A stretch of 64,000 bases of DNA from Basidiobolus meristosporus CBS 931.73 (Eukaryota; Basidiobolomycota; Basidiobolomycetes; Basidiobolales; Basidiobolaceae): positions 78,724-142,723 of the forward strand of contig MCFE01000176.1 of the NCBI GenBank assembly GCA_002104905.1, read 5' to 3'. The position numbers and the translations under genes were made by a program. The notes under the pieces are model-generated. The model searched no databases and was not told the origin of the DNA. It saw nothing but the letters and a program-made list of their open reading frames with translations. Positions 1-12,199 of the stretch are shown here, piece after piece. How positions within the stretch are numbered: position 1 is the stretch's first letter; every line of letters starts with the position of its first letter.

Positions 1-390
1 AGTAGCAGATTACCACAAATATCAGTAATGAGTGCTTTGAGGATTTACTACTATGTTCTTCCAAGATCATTCCAGGATGTAATTTAACATGTACATGGTA
101 GAAATTAACAACTGTCTTGCAGCTGGCAACATATGACCCAGAGACCATCCTGATACCAGCATGTTTTAGCAGTTACCTAGTGTTCACATCAGAAAATGCC
201 TCCATTGGAAGGTGACCAACTTGTCAGGAATCAACCACCATTGGGGGAAAATATTGCATGCACTGCAGATATATTCCAGTAATACCTTGTCTAAAGAAGC
301 TTATGTAGTACAACAATTATTGTGAAGCTATAAAGTACCACTCTCAGTATTAAACAAGCACCAACATTTCCAATTTACTTGATTGCAAAC
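1..390 (+). repeat. Dispersed repeat, copy 1 (possible transposase remnant)
   Basis: This segment matches 18690-19050 over most of its length in the same orientation (shared stretches include GCTGGCAACATA and GACCATCCTGATACCAGCAT). It is cut by the window edge. Broken + strand frames of both copies contain a Cys-x2-Cys followed by a hydrophobic stretch and a basic/aromatic end, loosely like the segment upstream of the catalytic core in fungal Plavaka/CACTA transposases. That family link is a weak inference; the duplication itself is directly visible. No intact reading frame is present. Confidence 0.55.
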
Positions 391-3300
391 ATCATAAACA
401 AATAGGAAGCAAGGGCTACTTTCAAGGTATGTATGGTCATATCTTTGCCTTGGCACTTAATGGATTCCCATCAAAGAAGTACTCTACCAGCAAATGCTGC
501 AAGCCACTTATTTGCCTGAACCTGAGCCTACTGCTTAACTCACAGTATTAGAGCAGATATCCAATGATAGTCTCACTGGTATCTGGGTCTAAATCATTCT
601 CAAACCTATACAGCTAGCTGTATCCATTGCCAGATGAATATATAGGCTTTTCAGCCCAGTACTACCAAATGGCTGTTATACCTGAGATCATATTATTATC
701 TGAGTGGGAAAAGCCCCTGCCATTAGCAAGATAGCCAGCTTCTCTGGGCACAATGGACAGTATTGCTCTTGAATGTGTTAAGTCCAAGGCACTTACTCCA
801 TAACCCTCACACATTGTTATTATCCAAATGCCACACCCAGAACCTCATCTTCCCACAGAGAGTGTGTGCAGAAGTCAGCATGCAATTGCAGCAAAGTTGG
901 CAAGCTATTGGCCATTGGCCAGAATATAGAATTAACTGGAAACTAGAGATACTTAAAATAGAGGATATCTATTTGAGCATAAGACAACTTTGCAAAAGTA
1001 TGCCAGGTTTCTCTTGGTCACAAGCCAGCTTCTACATTATTCAATACAGAACTCACACAAATAAGAGCCAGAGCACCTATAATGGAACTTGAATCCAGCA
1101 GGGAGAATAAATATATTGGCTAAATATTAAGAAGTTCTTGGCAGATATTCAGAGGTATTCATGGCAATGTGGTGACATTCAAGCATTACTTTGCAGGATG
1201 TATATGTTAGCAGTAGTACAAGGTGTATGGCAGCTTTGCAAGTATCACACCAAAGAGCCATAAGGTTGAGGTGTTAGAAGGGCTCAAATTGGAGTGGGTG
1301 TGCATATATGTAGAGGTCAGTAAGCAGGAGGCCATAATTTTTTTGATTCAAGCTATATGTGGAATACCCATGGTAGCTTTGGGTAAGCAAATACAAAGGG
1401 GTGATTCTGCAGTGGAATACATGAGTGGCACAAAGAGAGTTAAAAAAAATTACCATTTGGTAGATTGGTATGGCAGCATTATACAGAACCAGCTGTAGGC
1501 TGCCATACTTACAATACAATGCAAGAGGAGGTTAGAAATGAGGTCTTCAGAGCACTGTCACGTTTTTTGCCATATAAGGTAGTCAGATATATTGGCTGAC
1601 TTGATCTGCCCAACATAATGCCAGCAGCTTGGGATTAATACTGACAAGATTTTGATGGTATCTTGACTATCTCACTGCCAAATAACAATGAAGACTTGAC
1701 AGTGTTTAAGCAGTCTTTTGACTAGAGTTGCATTTCATAATAACAGACTGCATGCACTTGACATTTCTTTGAGCAGATCCAACATAATTTATCCATTATT
1801 TTACTTCTTGTTGCTATATTCTAGTCCCCCTTAAATGTGCACTCTGGCTCTTGTTTGTCTAGATTCTGTAGTGAATAGAGTTGGGGCTGGCTTGTGACCA
1901 AAAGCAACCCAGAATATTCTGGTAAAGTTGTCCTATTGAAATTTGGTTGCTTGTTGTGCCCAACCCAACTTTTCATTACTCAACTGAGAACCCATATGTT
2001 GTGACTGCTTAGCTTCTCAATACCAGAGTCATAGGTATTGCATGTGCGCATCTGTCCTCAGCATCTGCCAACTCTTCCTGGCTGTCCTCTATGCACCAAG
2101 TCATCACATATATGACAGACCTGAAGGTAATACTCTTAATGAGATAGGGACATGTTACTATATGCTACTTGACTTGAATTTCTATCTCCCCACACATCCC
2201 CTCCATAGAAAACTCCAAACAGGCAGGGCAAGGCCCTATATTTTTGATGCACCTAGCAAGATGTAGCAGATAATGAATACAGTAGTGGCATTGATCTATG
2301 CACTCAGCTTTATACTTGCAGTATAGCCACTCAAACCCTGCCACAAGCTCCTTGCATAAAAGCTGTAGATGTGTTAAGTTGGCATTGGTGATTGGCTTCT
2401 GGATATATATTCCTGTAATGTCAACATATGAGTCCCAATGTTTCTAATATACACTCAGCAGAAACAGCTTCAGAATATCACTTGAATCAATGCATATCCA
2501 GTTCACCCATCCTGCATCTGAATTGGTGCATATGCATACAAAATTGATTGAAGCCCATCAGAAGTACAATGGGTAGTAAGAACTCTGTAATATCTTGCAA
2601 ATTCTGTCAAGTTTTTCTTGTATCATGAGTGCTCATTGAGCATGCAATGCTCATATATAACTTGATCATTAGTATAGGCTTATTATTGAAGAGCAAATAC
2701 ATTGATCCCAGTGAAAAGCTGTTGCTCCAACATATACACTGTAACTTTGGTATCTCCCCCTAAGAGCAATAATTGTGATTATCCCATCAACAGACCATCA
2801 CAAAATTAAAGTCCTGTGACTAAGAGGTACTGATCCTGTCAGGACCCCATGCAAAGATCATAAAAGAACAATTGCTCCCCATATCTCACAAAAAACTTTG
2901 CAATATTTTTGACTACAACAACTTATATGTGGCTTTTGGTTGGTCCTCTGCCATTTCATTCACTTTCTGTTCCTGGACACTCAATCACCTTTTATGTTTG
3001 TGCACATTGATTGGCTACTGCCTCTGTTTCACACTCCTTACATCCCGGCTTAACCTATTCTCTAAACTTTGATGCATATAAATTGATTTATTTCCATTGA
3101 AACCTCACTTGTACCTCAATTGCTAATTGTGCTGACATATACAGGTCTCTATACCAAATACTAAAAATAAGCCCAACCCCACACTCAACAAGTGCCTTCA
3201 TCAAAATTCATCATTCAATAAATACATCTGCTTAAATGCCTTTTTCCATGACTGTGGCAGGAACCCTGCAGCTTAATGCCTCTGTTCATTCACTGGTTCC

Positions 3301-3600
3301 CATAAGTCCTGGTCTTCAGCCAGCACTGAAAGGTTTAGCACCTCATCTGCCAGTCTTTGCAAAAAATTCTTGCTATACTTGAGTGTGTTTTTCTGAGCAC
3401 TGCTCTTGAAGTAGTATGCAACCTCTTGGTGTGCCTATTAGTGTTTCAAAATTCCACTGTAGGCATTGCAATAGTCCTTTGAGTTATTGAAACTGTTGCT
3501 CTGTCTGTCAGTGGGATCACTGCTCTGTCTACCATGGATGACATTGAGGCGGTAGTAGACATATTGCTTTGCACTGCATATTCATCTATCTCACTGGACT
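391..3600. other. Gene-free, CpG-poor repeat-type DNA
   Basis: No reading frame here looks like a protein I recognise and none has convincing exon structure. The sequence is AT-rich and almost without CpG (I find none in the first 1560 bases), like the transposon remnants around it. I read it as old mobile DNA decayed beyond recognition. Confidence 0.6.
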
Positions 3601-3622
3601 GTGGCTCCACAAGCTGCACCTA

Positions 3623-6107
3623 CTACTCTTGATAAAGCAGCTGCTCTCTAGTTGGTAATTCTTCTTGCCTATGATGGGATTCAGCCTGTTCTGGGTTGGT
3701 GGCATTATTTGATGAGAACTGCAACCTTTTTGTGATGCTTTCCTTTCTCAGGCTTGAGTAGATCTTTTTCTCATTTCCTTTACCTAAATCAACACCAAGT
3801 CTTTCACTGCTACTGTGTTGGATATCATAGTGCATGTTTTCCCAGTAGTACCTCTGAGCTGTGGTATTGTAGGTGGCTTCTTGACCTCTATGTCCTCCTG
3901 GTTCTCCTTGGTTGATACTTGTCATGACGTTCAGTTGCTCTTGTGGGGTAGTGACTACTCTTCTTGGCATAAGTCCAGGCTTCACTTGTTTAAAGAGAAG
4001 ATCATCTTTGAGATAGTAGTGGTGTGTCTTCTTTCTGAGTTCTCTAAGCTTGTGAATTTCCATCCAACAAGGTTTCTTAAGTGTCCTTAGATATTCTTTG
4101 ATCAGGCTACAGGTAGTTCTCTCTTGGTCTTTGATGGCAATATGTTGGTTCTCTGGATCAATCATATCATCAAAGTGAGATTCCAAGTCTAAAAGTAATT
4201 GTTTTCCCTTCCTGGAGAGTGCATCAGCTACAACATTTGTCTTGCAGGGATATGCCTGACCTCAAAATCAAACATCTTCAGCCATGCCATACATTGGCTT
4301 GTGGCATCATCAGGTAGGTCAGGCTTGTTGATCACTCCTAAAAGTGGCTTGGCATCTGTCTCCAGGATAAATGTGTCATGTAGAATTGTGACTTCAGCTT
4401 CCTCAGCATCTTCACAACTCCTAGTAGCTCTCACCTAATATGTGAGTACCTTTGTTCTCTAGGAGAGAATAAGCCACTATCATGTCTGCAGGCATAGCAG
4501 TTGCCATCTTAATCATCTAGGTCAAGTAGTGCTCCAGCTCCTATAGGGCTTTCATCAACTGTCAAAATAGGTGGGCATTCAGTGTTCTGATAATCAAGAG
4601 GTCTTAGAATCAGTGTAGATACTAAGGCTGCTTTTAGTAATTGCATGGCTTCTTCTTGTTCTCCCCAGATGAATGGAGTATTCTTTCTCTGTAGTCAATA
4701 AATTGGTTCTGCTATCTCAGAAAATCTTGGTATCTGGATTCTTAAGAACCCAGAAGCTTGTGTCCTGATTTGTGGGGGTAAGCTAGTTGCATATTTTTTG
4801 TGTCTTGGAGTCTCCAGGTGAACAACCAAAAGTGTTGCTTTTTTGTCCAACAATGAATATCTCTGATGCACCAAAGCTGCTTTTCTCACCACTGATGGTG
4901 AGTCTGGCTTCTTGAATGGCTCCTAATATGGCATTGTTGTCTGAAGTATGGTCATAGACAAACTTTCTTACTCCAGGCATAACCTCAGGGGTGTCCCGGT
5001 ATTTTGTTCCTTTGATGCCTATGTCATCAACAAAGACAGCAAGTTTCTCAGGTAAAAACTGGTACAGCACATTCACCATGTATCTCTGGAACTGAGCCAC
5101 AGAGTTTGTAGCCCCTTGACTGAGTCTTGTCATCTTAAATTGTCCAGTTGGTGTCTGGAGTGCATACATATCTCTTGATGTCTCATCTAGGGGGATCTGG
5201 TTATATGCTTAGTAGAGAGCATATGTTGAGTAGATGGAGTGACCACTAAAGCTGTCTGCAAAGTCAGCAATAGATGGAGGTATTGCAACATCTCTGATAG
5301 TGACAATATATGCAGGTTGCATGTCTTGTATGAATTGGAGCTTTCCATTCTTCTTTTTGGTCACAAACCATCTGTTAGCATGGCATCTATGGCAAGGCTC
5401 TAGGATACCTGCTTCAACCTTCTTCTTAAGTAGATCATGCACATCAGCTTGGAGTCCTCTGGGCAGTAGGCAAGGCTTTTATGACCAAGGTGTGAGTGGC
5501 ACTGTATAAATCTTGATAGGCTTTTCAACCAATGTTTTTGAGAGCCTCATCTCCTTGCCATTATATGAGAAAACCTTATCATGCTTTTCAGGGTATCTTC
5601 AAATAATAAGATCTCCTCTGGTGTTAAGTTTCCATCAACAATGATAGGTTGCCTAAGTCTCTCAGGTGTAAGTTGTATATCTTCTGGTGTTTCTTCTGGT
5701 GGTCTGATGTAATCAGCTGGATAAGACCCATCAGTCAAAGGTGTAAGTGATGGTCCAATCTTCTGTTCAACTGCCTTAAATGTTGTTTGAACTATGGCTA
5801 TCTGCTCCTGTATACCCAATGAGCAGCTCCAAATGTTGGGGTGTATATTGTCAGGCTCCCTATCTTCTTCTAAAACAAGATGCATCTTCTGGCAAGCAGT
5901 ATATGTCCTCTTATTGTAGGGTGTTGCACCACAGAACATTGACTGTAGCCCTGGGTTTGATCCTTTTAAAGTGTACCACACTGACCCATTGGAATAATTG
6001 GTAGTTTTAGCCTTAGTGCTGGTCTCCCATGGTCTGCCTAGCAGAAGGTCAAAATCCCTTCTGGCAGACAAAGTGAGGAAGCCAGACCTTGATTCTTTGT
6101 ACCTCAA
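3623..6107 (-). mobile_element. Ty3/gypsy retrotransposon pol remnant
   Basis: Broken minus-strand frames give pol domains in the right order. 5547-6107 has a retropepsin-like DLLLGRPW stretch; 5209-5442 is the start of reverse transcriptase (KKKNGKLQF, then the Q-P linker); 4783-5169 holds the RT catalytic box FVDD with a typical LSQGATNSVAQFQRYM stretch before it; 4228-4434 is RNase H-like (ETDAKPLLGVI, then DFEVRHIPA); 3623-4186 is the start of integrase with the H...RYYWENMHYDIQ zinc-binding region. Stops and frameshifts separate the domains and the integrase catalytic core is missing, so the element is dead. The matching protease and gag pieces lie upstream at 8372-8722 and 9990-10895, separated by inserted LTRs. 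Confidence 0.85.
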
Positions 6108-6230
6108 TAGGGAACTAGCGCACTACACCATAGAGTGGACTAAATCCTGAGTTTGCATCAGTCATTTTCCATCCAATATCTCTATTGACAGGCAATAGCT
6201 CCTTGCTTCCAAGTGTCTTCCAGAAGTCCT

Positions 6231-7880
6231 GCAGTGTGGTAGGATAAACACACCTCCCACAGACAAGTTTATTTGTATAGCTATTATGATGCACTTGTAC
6301 ATATTTTATCTTATCAGTATTTTCCCATTCTTTTTTTGCCCTTACTATTAGTATAATCCCCATATGATGTTTACCCTGATTAGTTATTAGTATTAGTTAT
6401 CCCAGATGTTATTCTGCTTTGTGATCAATATATGTATCTACATTAGACAAGTACCCATGTCAGTACCTGTGACACATGAGCTAAGTCTGTATTACCATCC
6501 TTGCCATTTCAATACCATATATGGTATCCCTATATTGCGCAGGTTTCAGACTACTGATCCCTGATTCGTTGGATGCGCTGTAGTGGGGTCACAGTGACAC
6601 CCACAGGCAGATGTGCTCATTCTTATGCATTCACTTCCCTAAAAAGGATTACCCCGCCTATATTATTATCATCCCAAATTTGCAATATTTCCTATTTTTG
6701 TCTATGTGATTATTACTATGCAACCTGACAAACTATTTGTCCCTATTAACCCATTGCACAAGCTATTCTTATTCCTTGCCAAGATGCCAAGATAAGATAG
6801 TTACCTTATAAGGCAAGTACCCCAACAGTGCCCATGTCACGTGACCATCTTGGTTTCATAATCCCCCATCTCACTACCATAAGAGGCAACCACATGACAC
6901 AGAGGTTTCATGTTACCACTACCTGATTGGCTAGGTACTACTATGTCTCATGGAACAATCTGCCAAGAATTTGCGCTATTTTTAGTACACAAAGACATGA
7001 TTGGTTGTCTACTACCTTCTGGAAACTTCCGGAAAGTATTTTCTAGCAAGAAATTGAGCAGCAAAAAAGTATATAAGGGAGGCTATCCCTTAAAATAAAT
7101 CATCCCTCTTCCAATATTCCGACTTATTGATTAGTGAGATCACCGCTACCTATTACCACTATTTTCTGACTCAGATCTGATGACACTCCCAGGAAACCGC
7201 GCTGACAGCCAACTGACCTTGGAGGCACTACTTGTGAGGAATACTCAGAGTAGGTATATTTTATTATATTTGTTTGTTTTCCCAAGTTTGTTCTTGTACA
7301 GGCAAAGATACTTTTCAGTCTTTGTAACTATTGGTCAAAGCTGCATTCTTATCAAGTCCCTGTTGGTGGAGTTTACAGTTGTTTTGACTTTGGAAGCTTT
7401 AGTACATTGTCATCTCAAAGGACGTCAAAGCCATTATAAACTTTTGTTAAGACACCAACTAAGTTGGGGATTGTAGTTCAATAGTTTTCCCTTGACAAGC
7501 TTGAGGCTTTATCCCCCATCACTTAGATTAGATAAAAGACCCAGTATTCCTAGCAAGCTTTTGCCAGAGGTTATCGCACCCAGTGAACACCCCACACACA
7601 TTCACACTTGAGAAGTGTTGGCTGTATTTTGCCCTTTGGACTTATACACCACCACAGCGCTGTGCCTTTTAGAACATTCTAGGACTTTCTTGGAGTATTT
7701 TTAGCTCATAGTGATGGCATCAAGAGTTCCACAGATGCCTGGAATTTTCTTGAACCTTGTCATTAGTGATCACTTGGCAATCAAGAGAAGTATTTAAGGG
7801 AAGTCAATCCCTCATCAATAAATCATCCCTTCTATCAGTAACTCTTTCCCCTTATTGATTAGCAGTTGATCACTGTACAT
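6231..7880 (-). mobile_element. Outer gypsy-family LTR, degraded, split by a second LTR
   Basis: 6231-6578 aligns with the first part of the LTR at 8918-9986 (shared AAGTACCC, CCATATATGGTATCCCTAT and GGTTTCAGA blocks), and 7661-7880 aligns with its middle part (TGTGCCT.TTAGAAC, CCCTCA.CAATAAATC, TTGATTA). The two halves are parted exactly by the inner LTR at 6579-7656. The outer boundaries are approximate and the right end looks truncated. It interrupts the gypsy pol region. Confidence 0.6.
6579..7656 (-). mobile_element. Solo LTR (~1.08 kb) nested inside an LTR of the same family
   Basis: The copy starts TGTAGTGG and ends CCACCACA, imperfect inverted termini with TG...CA ends. It is flanked by GCGC at 6575-6578 and 7657-7660, a 4-bp target duplication. 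The joined flanks (GGAT-GCGC-TGTGCCT) recreate the uninterrupted LTR sequence seen near 9253-9275 (GGATGTGCTGTGCCT). It is about the same length as, and closely similar to, 8918-9986. No internal coding region remains, so it is a solo LTR left by LTR-LTR recombination. Confidence 0.8.
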
Positions 7881-7899
7881 ACCTTTAACAGTTACACCT

Positions 7900-8362
7900 C
7901 AGACTTGCCATCAAGTAGCTTTTCAGGGTAGTGCATAAGACACTTAGAGCATATAGGAAGCTAGAGAAGCAGGAGCTTTTACTATAGTGACATATATAGA
8001 AAGACACCAGCAGTTTAGACACAGAGGTTATTGTACCCATCAGACACCTCCTCACCTTGAGTTGTGTTGCTTCTCCCAGGAGTACCTCTACACCCTCAGA
8101 TATTTGGCACCTAACATGGGGGTTTGACTGCATCTGCACACAATAGTTTGATCTAAGACCTGCCATCAAGGAGCTTTTCAGGGTAGTGCACAAGACACAC
8201 AGAGGCCTTTGGAGACACCTGGGGTATCTAGGGAGCTAGAGAAGCAGATGCTTTTACCACAGTGACATATTGACAAAGACACCAGCAACTTAGACCCAGG
8301 GGTGATTGCACCCATTGGAAACCTCACACACCTTGAGTTGTGTAGCTTCTCCCAGGAGTACC
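7900..8362. repeat. Imperfect tandem duplication, ~254-bp period
   Basis: Two direct copies, about 7900-8105 and 8154-8362, share CTTTTCAGGGTAGTGCA, AAAGACACCAGCA and TTCTCCCAGGAGTACC. Part of each unit resembles the end of the gypsy LTR (the CACCCAGTGAACACC region), so the duplication probably arose inside LTR-derived DNA. No gene is seen. Confidence 0.65.
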
Positions 8363-8371
8363 CCTTCACCA

Positions 8372-8722
8372 TCACAGCAGCGTAGCACAAATCTCTGAAC
8401 CACTGTCAATATGGCAGTCAACAGGGTCATCATATATATATCCTTTCACCACAGCAGTTGCAACTGAGTAAAAGGTCTTATATTCAGTAGTGTTGTCATC
8501 CTTTTGGAGGTCTTCATGGCTTGTCTGAATCATATGGATATCCATATGTTCAATGGATTGCTGTCTTGTTCTAAGCTGCTCATCAAAAGTCTTCCTAACA
8601 GATGGGGATTCACTCATGATTTCTCCAACCAACAAAGTGAGGTTCTGCTTCAGCAGCTTCTCAGTACTCAGTTGAGGGCTTGAGTAGCTTGCTATCGTTG
8701 AGGTCATCAGGAATGGAGGCAA
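8372..8722 (-). pseudogene. Gypsy aspartic protease fragment
   Basis: A 116-residue minus-strand frame ends in VDCHIDSGSEICATLL, in which IDSGSE matches the D-[ST]-G active-site motif of retropepsins. The frame stops soon after, so only the N-terminal part of the protease survives. An open but stop-containing extension towards 8917 looks like the gag-protease linker. It lies between the gag fragment (9990-10895) and the pol fragment (3623-6107) and is probably part of the same old element, now split by LTRs. Confidence 0.7.
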
Positions 8723-8917
8723 TGAATCTTGATTGGGCAGTATACCAGGCCTTTTGTCAATGATAACTTCTGGCTCTTCAATTTGTGGTCTTCTAAGGAT
8801 GGGTTTGGCAGGTTCTTGAGGAAGTTGTCATTTTGTAGCAAAGGCATCAACTTTGTATTTTTTGTTGTCAGGGCTGCTTGGATTCATGGTATAAGTCCCA
8901 GTAGGGGTATCAATTGT

Positions 8918-9986
8918 TGTAGTGGGGTGACAGTGACACCCACTGACAGATGTGCTCATTCCCATATTTTCTACTTCCCTATATCTCTACTACCCTTATT
9001 TTAGTTTTATCCCATTTGTCTTACCTGATCAATACTATCCCATAAGCCAGTTGACTATCACACTTGCTTACCTATTGCATAAGTTATCACCCACTTTATG
9101 GAAGATTACTAGCAGTAAATGCTTCTATATTAGGCAAGTACCCGCGCCAGTACCCATGACGCATGACTGGTTTGTGTCACCATCCCTACCATCTCCATAC
9201 CATATATGGTATCCCTATGTTGCATAGGTTTCAGAGTACTGATTCCTGATTGGTTGGATGTGCTGTGCCTCTTAGAACCTTCTGGCACCTACTTAGAACA
9301 TTCATAGGTCATCCCAATGTCATTAAGATTTCTAATGATATCTGGAACCTTCTGGAACACCATGATTAGTAATCACTTAGTCAGTGAGAAAAGTACATAA
9401 GGGTGGCTATCCCTCAACAATAAATCCTCATCCCTTTTGTCAGTATACTAACTTGTTGATTACTATGATCACTGCTACCTGCTGCTACCTGAACTTCTAA
9501 TCCCAGACCACAGGACACTCCCAGGAAACTGTGCTGACAGCCAATTGACCTGGGAGGCACTACTTGTAATGAATACTCAGAGTAAATATCTTTAATTATA
9601 TTTGATTCTTTCCCAAGTTTGTTCTTGTACAGGCAAAGATACTTTTCTGTCTTTGTAACTATTGACCACAGCTGCATTCTTATCAAGTCCCTGCTGGTGG
9701 AGTTTACAGTTGTTTTGACTTTGGAAGCTTTACTACGTTGTCATCTCAAAGGATGCTGGACCCTGCACATACTTTTGTTAAGATGCCAACTAACTTGGGG
9801 ATTGTAGCTCAATAGTTTTCCCTTGACAAGCTTGGGGCTTTATTCCCATCACATTAGATTAGAGACAGAACCCAAGTATTCCTAGCAAGCTTTTGCCAGA
9901 GGTTATTGCACCCAGTGAACACCCCACACACAAAACACTTGAGAAGTGTTGGACGTATCTCTCCCTTGGACTTACACACCACCACA
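8918..9986 (-). mobile_element. Gypsy-family LTR, 1069 bp
   Basis: The element begins TGTAGTGG and ends CCACCACA and is directly repeated at 6579-7656 and, inverted and interrupted, at 11035-13152. It separates the gag (9990-10895) and protease (8372-8722) pieces. I see no matching target duplication (ATTGT before, GCGTA after), so it may mark a recombination junction rather than a simple insertion. Reading frames inside it are shadows of the repeat. Confidence 0.8.
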
Positions 9987-9989
9987 GCG

Positions 9990-10895
9990 TACTTTTTCTG
10001 GTTGCTGAGTCAGATTTCTGGAAAAGAGCTCTCATCCCTCCTCTTTGTAAATTGATGGGCATCCTTCTTCTTTCCCTGTCAGCAAGCATTCCATCAGCAT
10101 CAAACTGTACAGCTCCATCTCTAGGTAGCTGACTAAGCTCTGAGCAATCTCTTCTGGCATGCTGAGTAGAGTCACACCAGATGCAGTGTCTAGGCAAAGG
10201 TCTTTGGCTCTCAGTAGCAACTTCAGCTGAGCTATTAATCTTGAGGGCTAACTTTTGTAGCTGCTCAGCAAGTTGGTGAATTCTGTTGGTAGTGTAGGTC
10301 TGATTGTCAGCAGCAGCACTCCTTGGCTCCTTGGCTGACTGGTCTGGCAAATTAGATTTCAAAAGTCTCATAAAGGTGGAAGTTGGCTTTGCCTCTAGCT
10401 GAGCACATTTTATCTCTGCAAAGCATGGAATGCTAGACTTGTCATTCCTGGCTGCATGTAAGTCAACTTTCATTGCCAAGTCCTGAGGAAGCCTTTATGC
10501 AAGGTAAAGTGTCATGGTAACCTCAGTTATATTCTGGGACTCTAGGTTGGCTTGGCCATGTCTTCATATTATTAAATGAGCTCTTCAGGTGGTAGCTTGG
10601 AAATTCAAGTCCTTCCAGAGTGTCTAAGGTCTTCAATTCCGTAATATATCTGGGGTCTACCATACTTGGTTTGTAGGTAGGTCTTCATTAAGGCCCAGTC
10701 AGTGAGAATGTCTCCTTGTCTGAGAAGCCTAGGGGTAATATCATTGGTGCAGTAGTAGGAGAATTCTTCAGCCATTTCTTGTTCAGATAGGCTGCACATC
10801 TTGCAGAGCCTCTCCCATTTGAATATGGAGCTTTCCACATTCTTTCCATCAAGCTGTGGGGCTCCATGTGAGAGTGGTAATGGCATAGAGTTCAT
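9990..10895 (-). pseudogene. Gypsy gag remnant with CCHC zinc knuckle
   Basis: 10605-10895 encodes a capsid-like piece (FKWERLCKMCSLSEQEMAEE, then LMKTYLQTKYG). The frame starting at 10479 carries CIWCDSTQHARRDC, a C-x2-C-x4-H-x4-C nucleocapsid knuckle. The two parts are out of frame and the second is truncated at 9990 by the LTR. It is the probable gag of the minus-strand gypsy element whose protease and pol lie at lower coordinates. Confidence 0.75.
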
Positions 10896-11117
10896 TTTGG
10901 GTAGGTAGGTTGGTGTTGTAATTGTGATGATATTGGTAGTCTCTTTTCAGTAAGTGGATAATATCTCAAATCTTCTGATAAATCTGTTAGGTCCTAGGGA
11001 GCATGTATGAACCTTCTACGTTGGGTGCCAAATATGTGGTGACAAATAGGTCCAAGGGAGAGATACATCCAATACTTCCCAAGTGTTTTGTGTGTGGGGA
11101 GCTCACTGGGCGCAATA

Positions 11118-12199
11118 TGGTGAATAAATATGGTATTCCACCTGAATACTCACCCAACTTAGCCACTTGGATCATTACCTTCAAATCCTAGAGAATACTG
11201 ACCAAATTCCCTGTTGGGATTTACTTGGAATATTTTCACCAAAATGCCAGGTACCCAGAACATGAAAACTCTTCAAGTAGTCTAGACAGCTCCAAACTTT
11301 GCACACATCTTCTTGGGACCTTCTTTAATCAAATCTGCTTGCTTTTTATGCCAAAACATGTAAAAGTATAAATAATACTTTTACATGCAATAAATTATTA
11401 AGTGAAAACCACATAATCTACTTGTTCTCCCAATCACTTCCAATAGACTTGTTCCATTGTATAGTGCCACATTGAGCCATGAGTGCCAAATGATGCCATA
11501 GTATGCCAGAGAGGCCAAGTGTTCCTATACTTGGCCACAGAGTGTGAAACATAGATATGCATATTCATGCAAAGCAGCCCCTGTGTTTTACTTCTGATGT
11601 AGGAGAAAATCCAATTTTTTGCCTTTTTTTTGTGGATCAATATTGTGCAGGATGTGTAAGAGCACAAAGGATTGAAGGTATGGATCTGGTACTCAATACT
11701 CATGGCACTCTGAATCTAGCTCCTGTGGCTTGTAACATGTCACAAAAATGCATGGCACTATCTTGGTCCACTGTTACTATCCGGCAATGTAAGTGCTCTG
11801 TATTGATCTTACTTTAGCGCTAATATTTAAATACAGTGCTGGATACTACTAGTGGACCAAGATAGTGCCATGCATTTTTGTGACATATTACAAGCCACAA
11901 GAGCTAGATTCAGAGTGCCATGAGTATTGAGTACCAGATCCATACCTTCAATCCTTTTGTGCACTGCACATCCTGTACAACATTTGCCTAAAAAAAGGTT
12001 AAAAAATTGATTTTCTCCATCACAATGAGTGAAACACAGGGGGTGCTTTACATGAAGATGCAGAGCTGTGCTGCACACTCCATGGCCAAGTTTAGGCTCA
12101 ATTGGCCTCCCTGGCACACTATGGCATCATTTGGCACTCATGGCTCAATGTGGCACTATCCAATGGAACAAGTATAATATCTTCAAGACTCTTACAGCA
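11118..12199 (-). mobile_element. Solo copia LTR with 5-bp target duplication, carrying a foldback element
   Basis: The ends are TGGTGAATAA...CTTACAGCA, degenerate forms of the copia LTR seen intact at 61685-62033. CAATA flanks both sides (11113-11117 and 12200-12204), and joining the flanks restores the gypsy LTR sequence GCAATAxCCTCT. Net LTR length without the foldback insert is about 355 bp, as expected. Within it sits the foldback element 11447-12173. Confidence 0.8.
11447..12173. mobile_element. Foldback element FB1 with ~340-bp inverted arms
   Basis: The left arm begins ACTTGTTCCATTG and the right arm ends CAATGGAACAAGT. The arms mirror each other almost completely, around a spacer of roughly 40 bp near 11793-11828 containing TTACTTTAGCGCTAATATTT. 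It encodes no protein, so it is probably a non-autonomous, MITE-like DNA element. ATA/AATA beside both ends may be the target duplication. Close relatives are FB2 (14789-15518) and FB3 (16123-16425). Confidence 0.8.

Noticed and set aside
11557-12117. Similar ORFs on both strands in the foldback elements
   Set aside because: The palindromic DNA yields mirror-image frames; they are by-products of the inverted arms.
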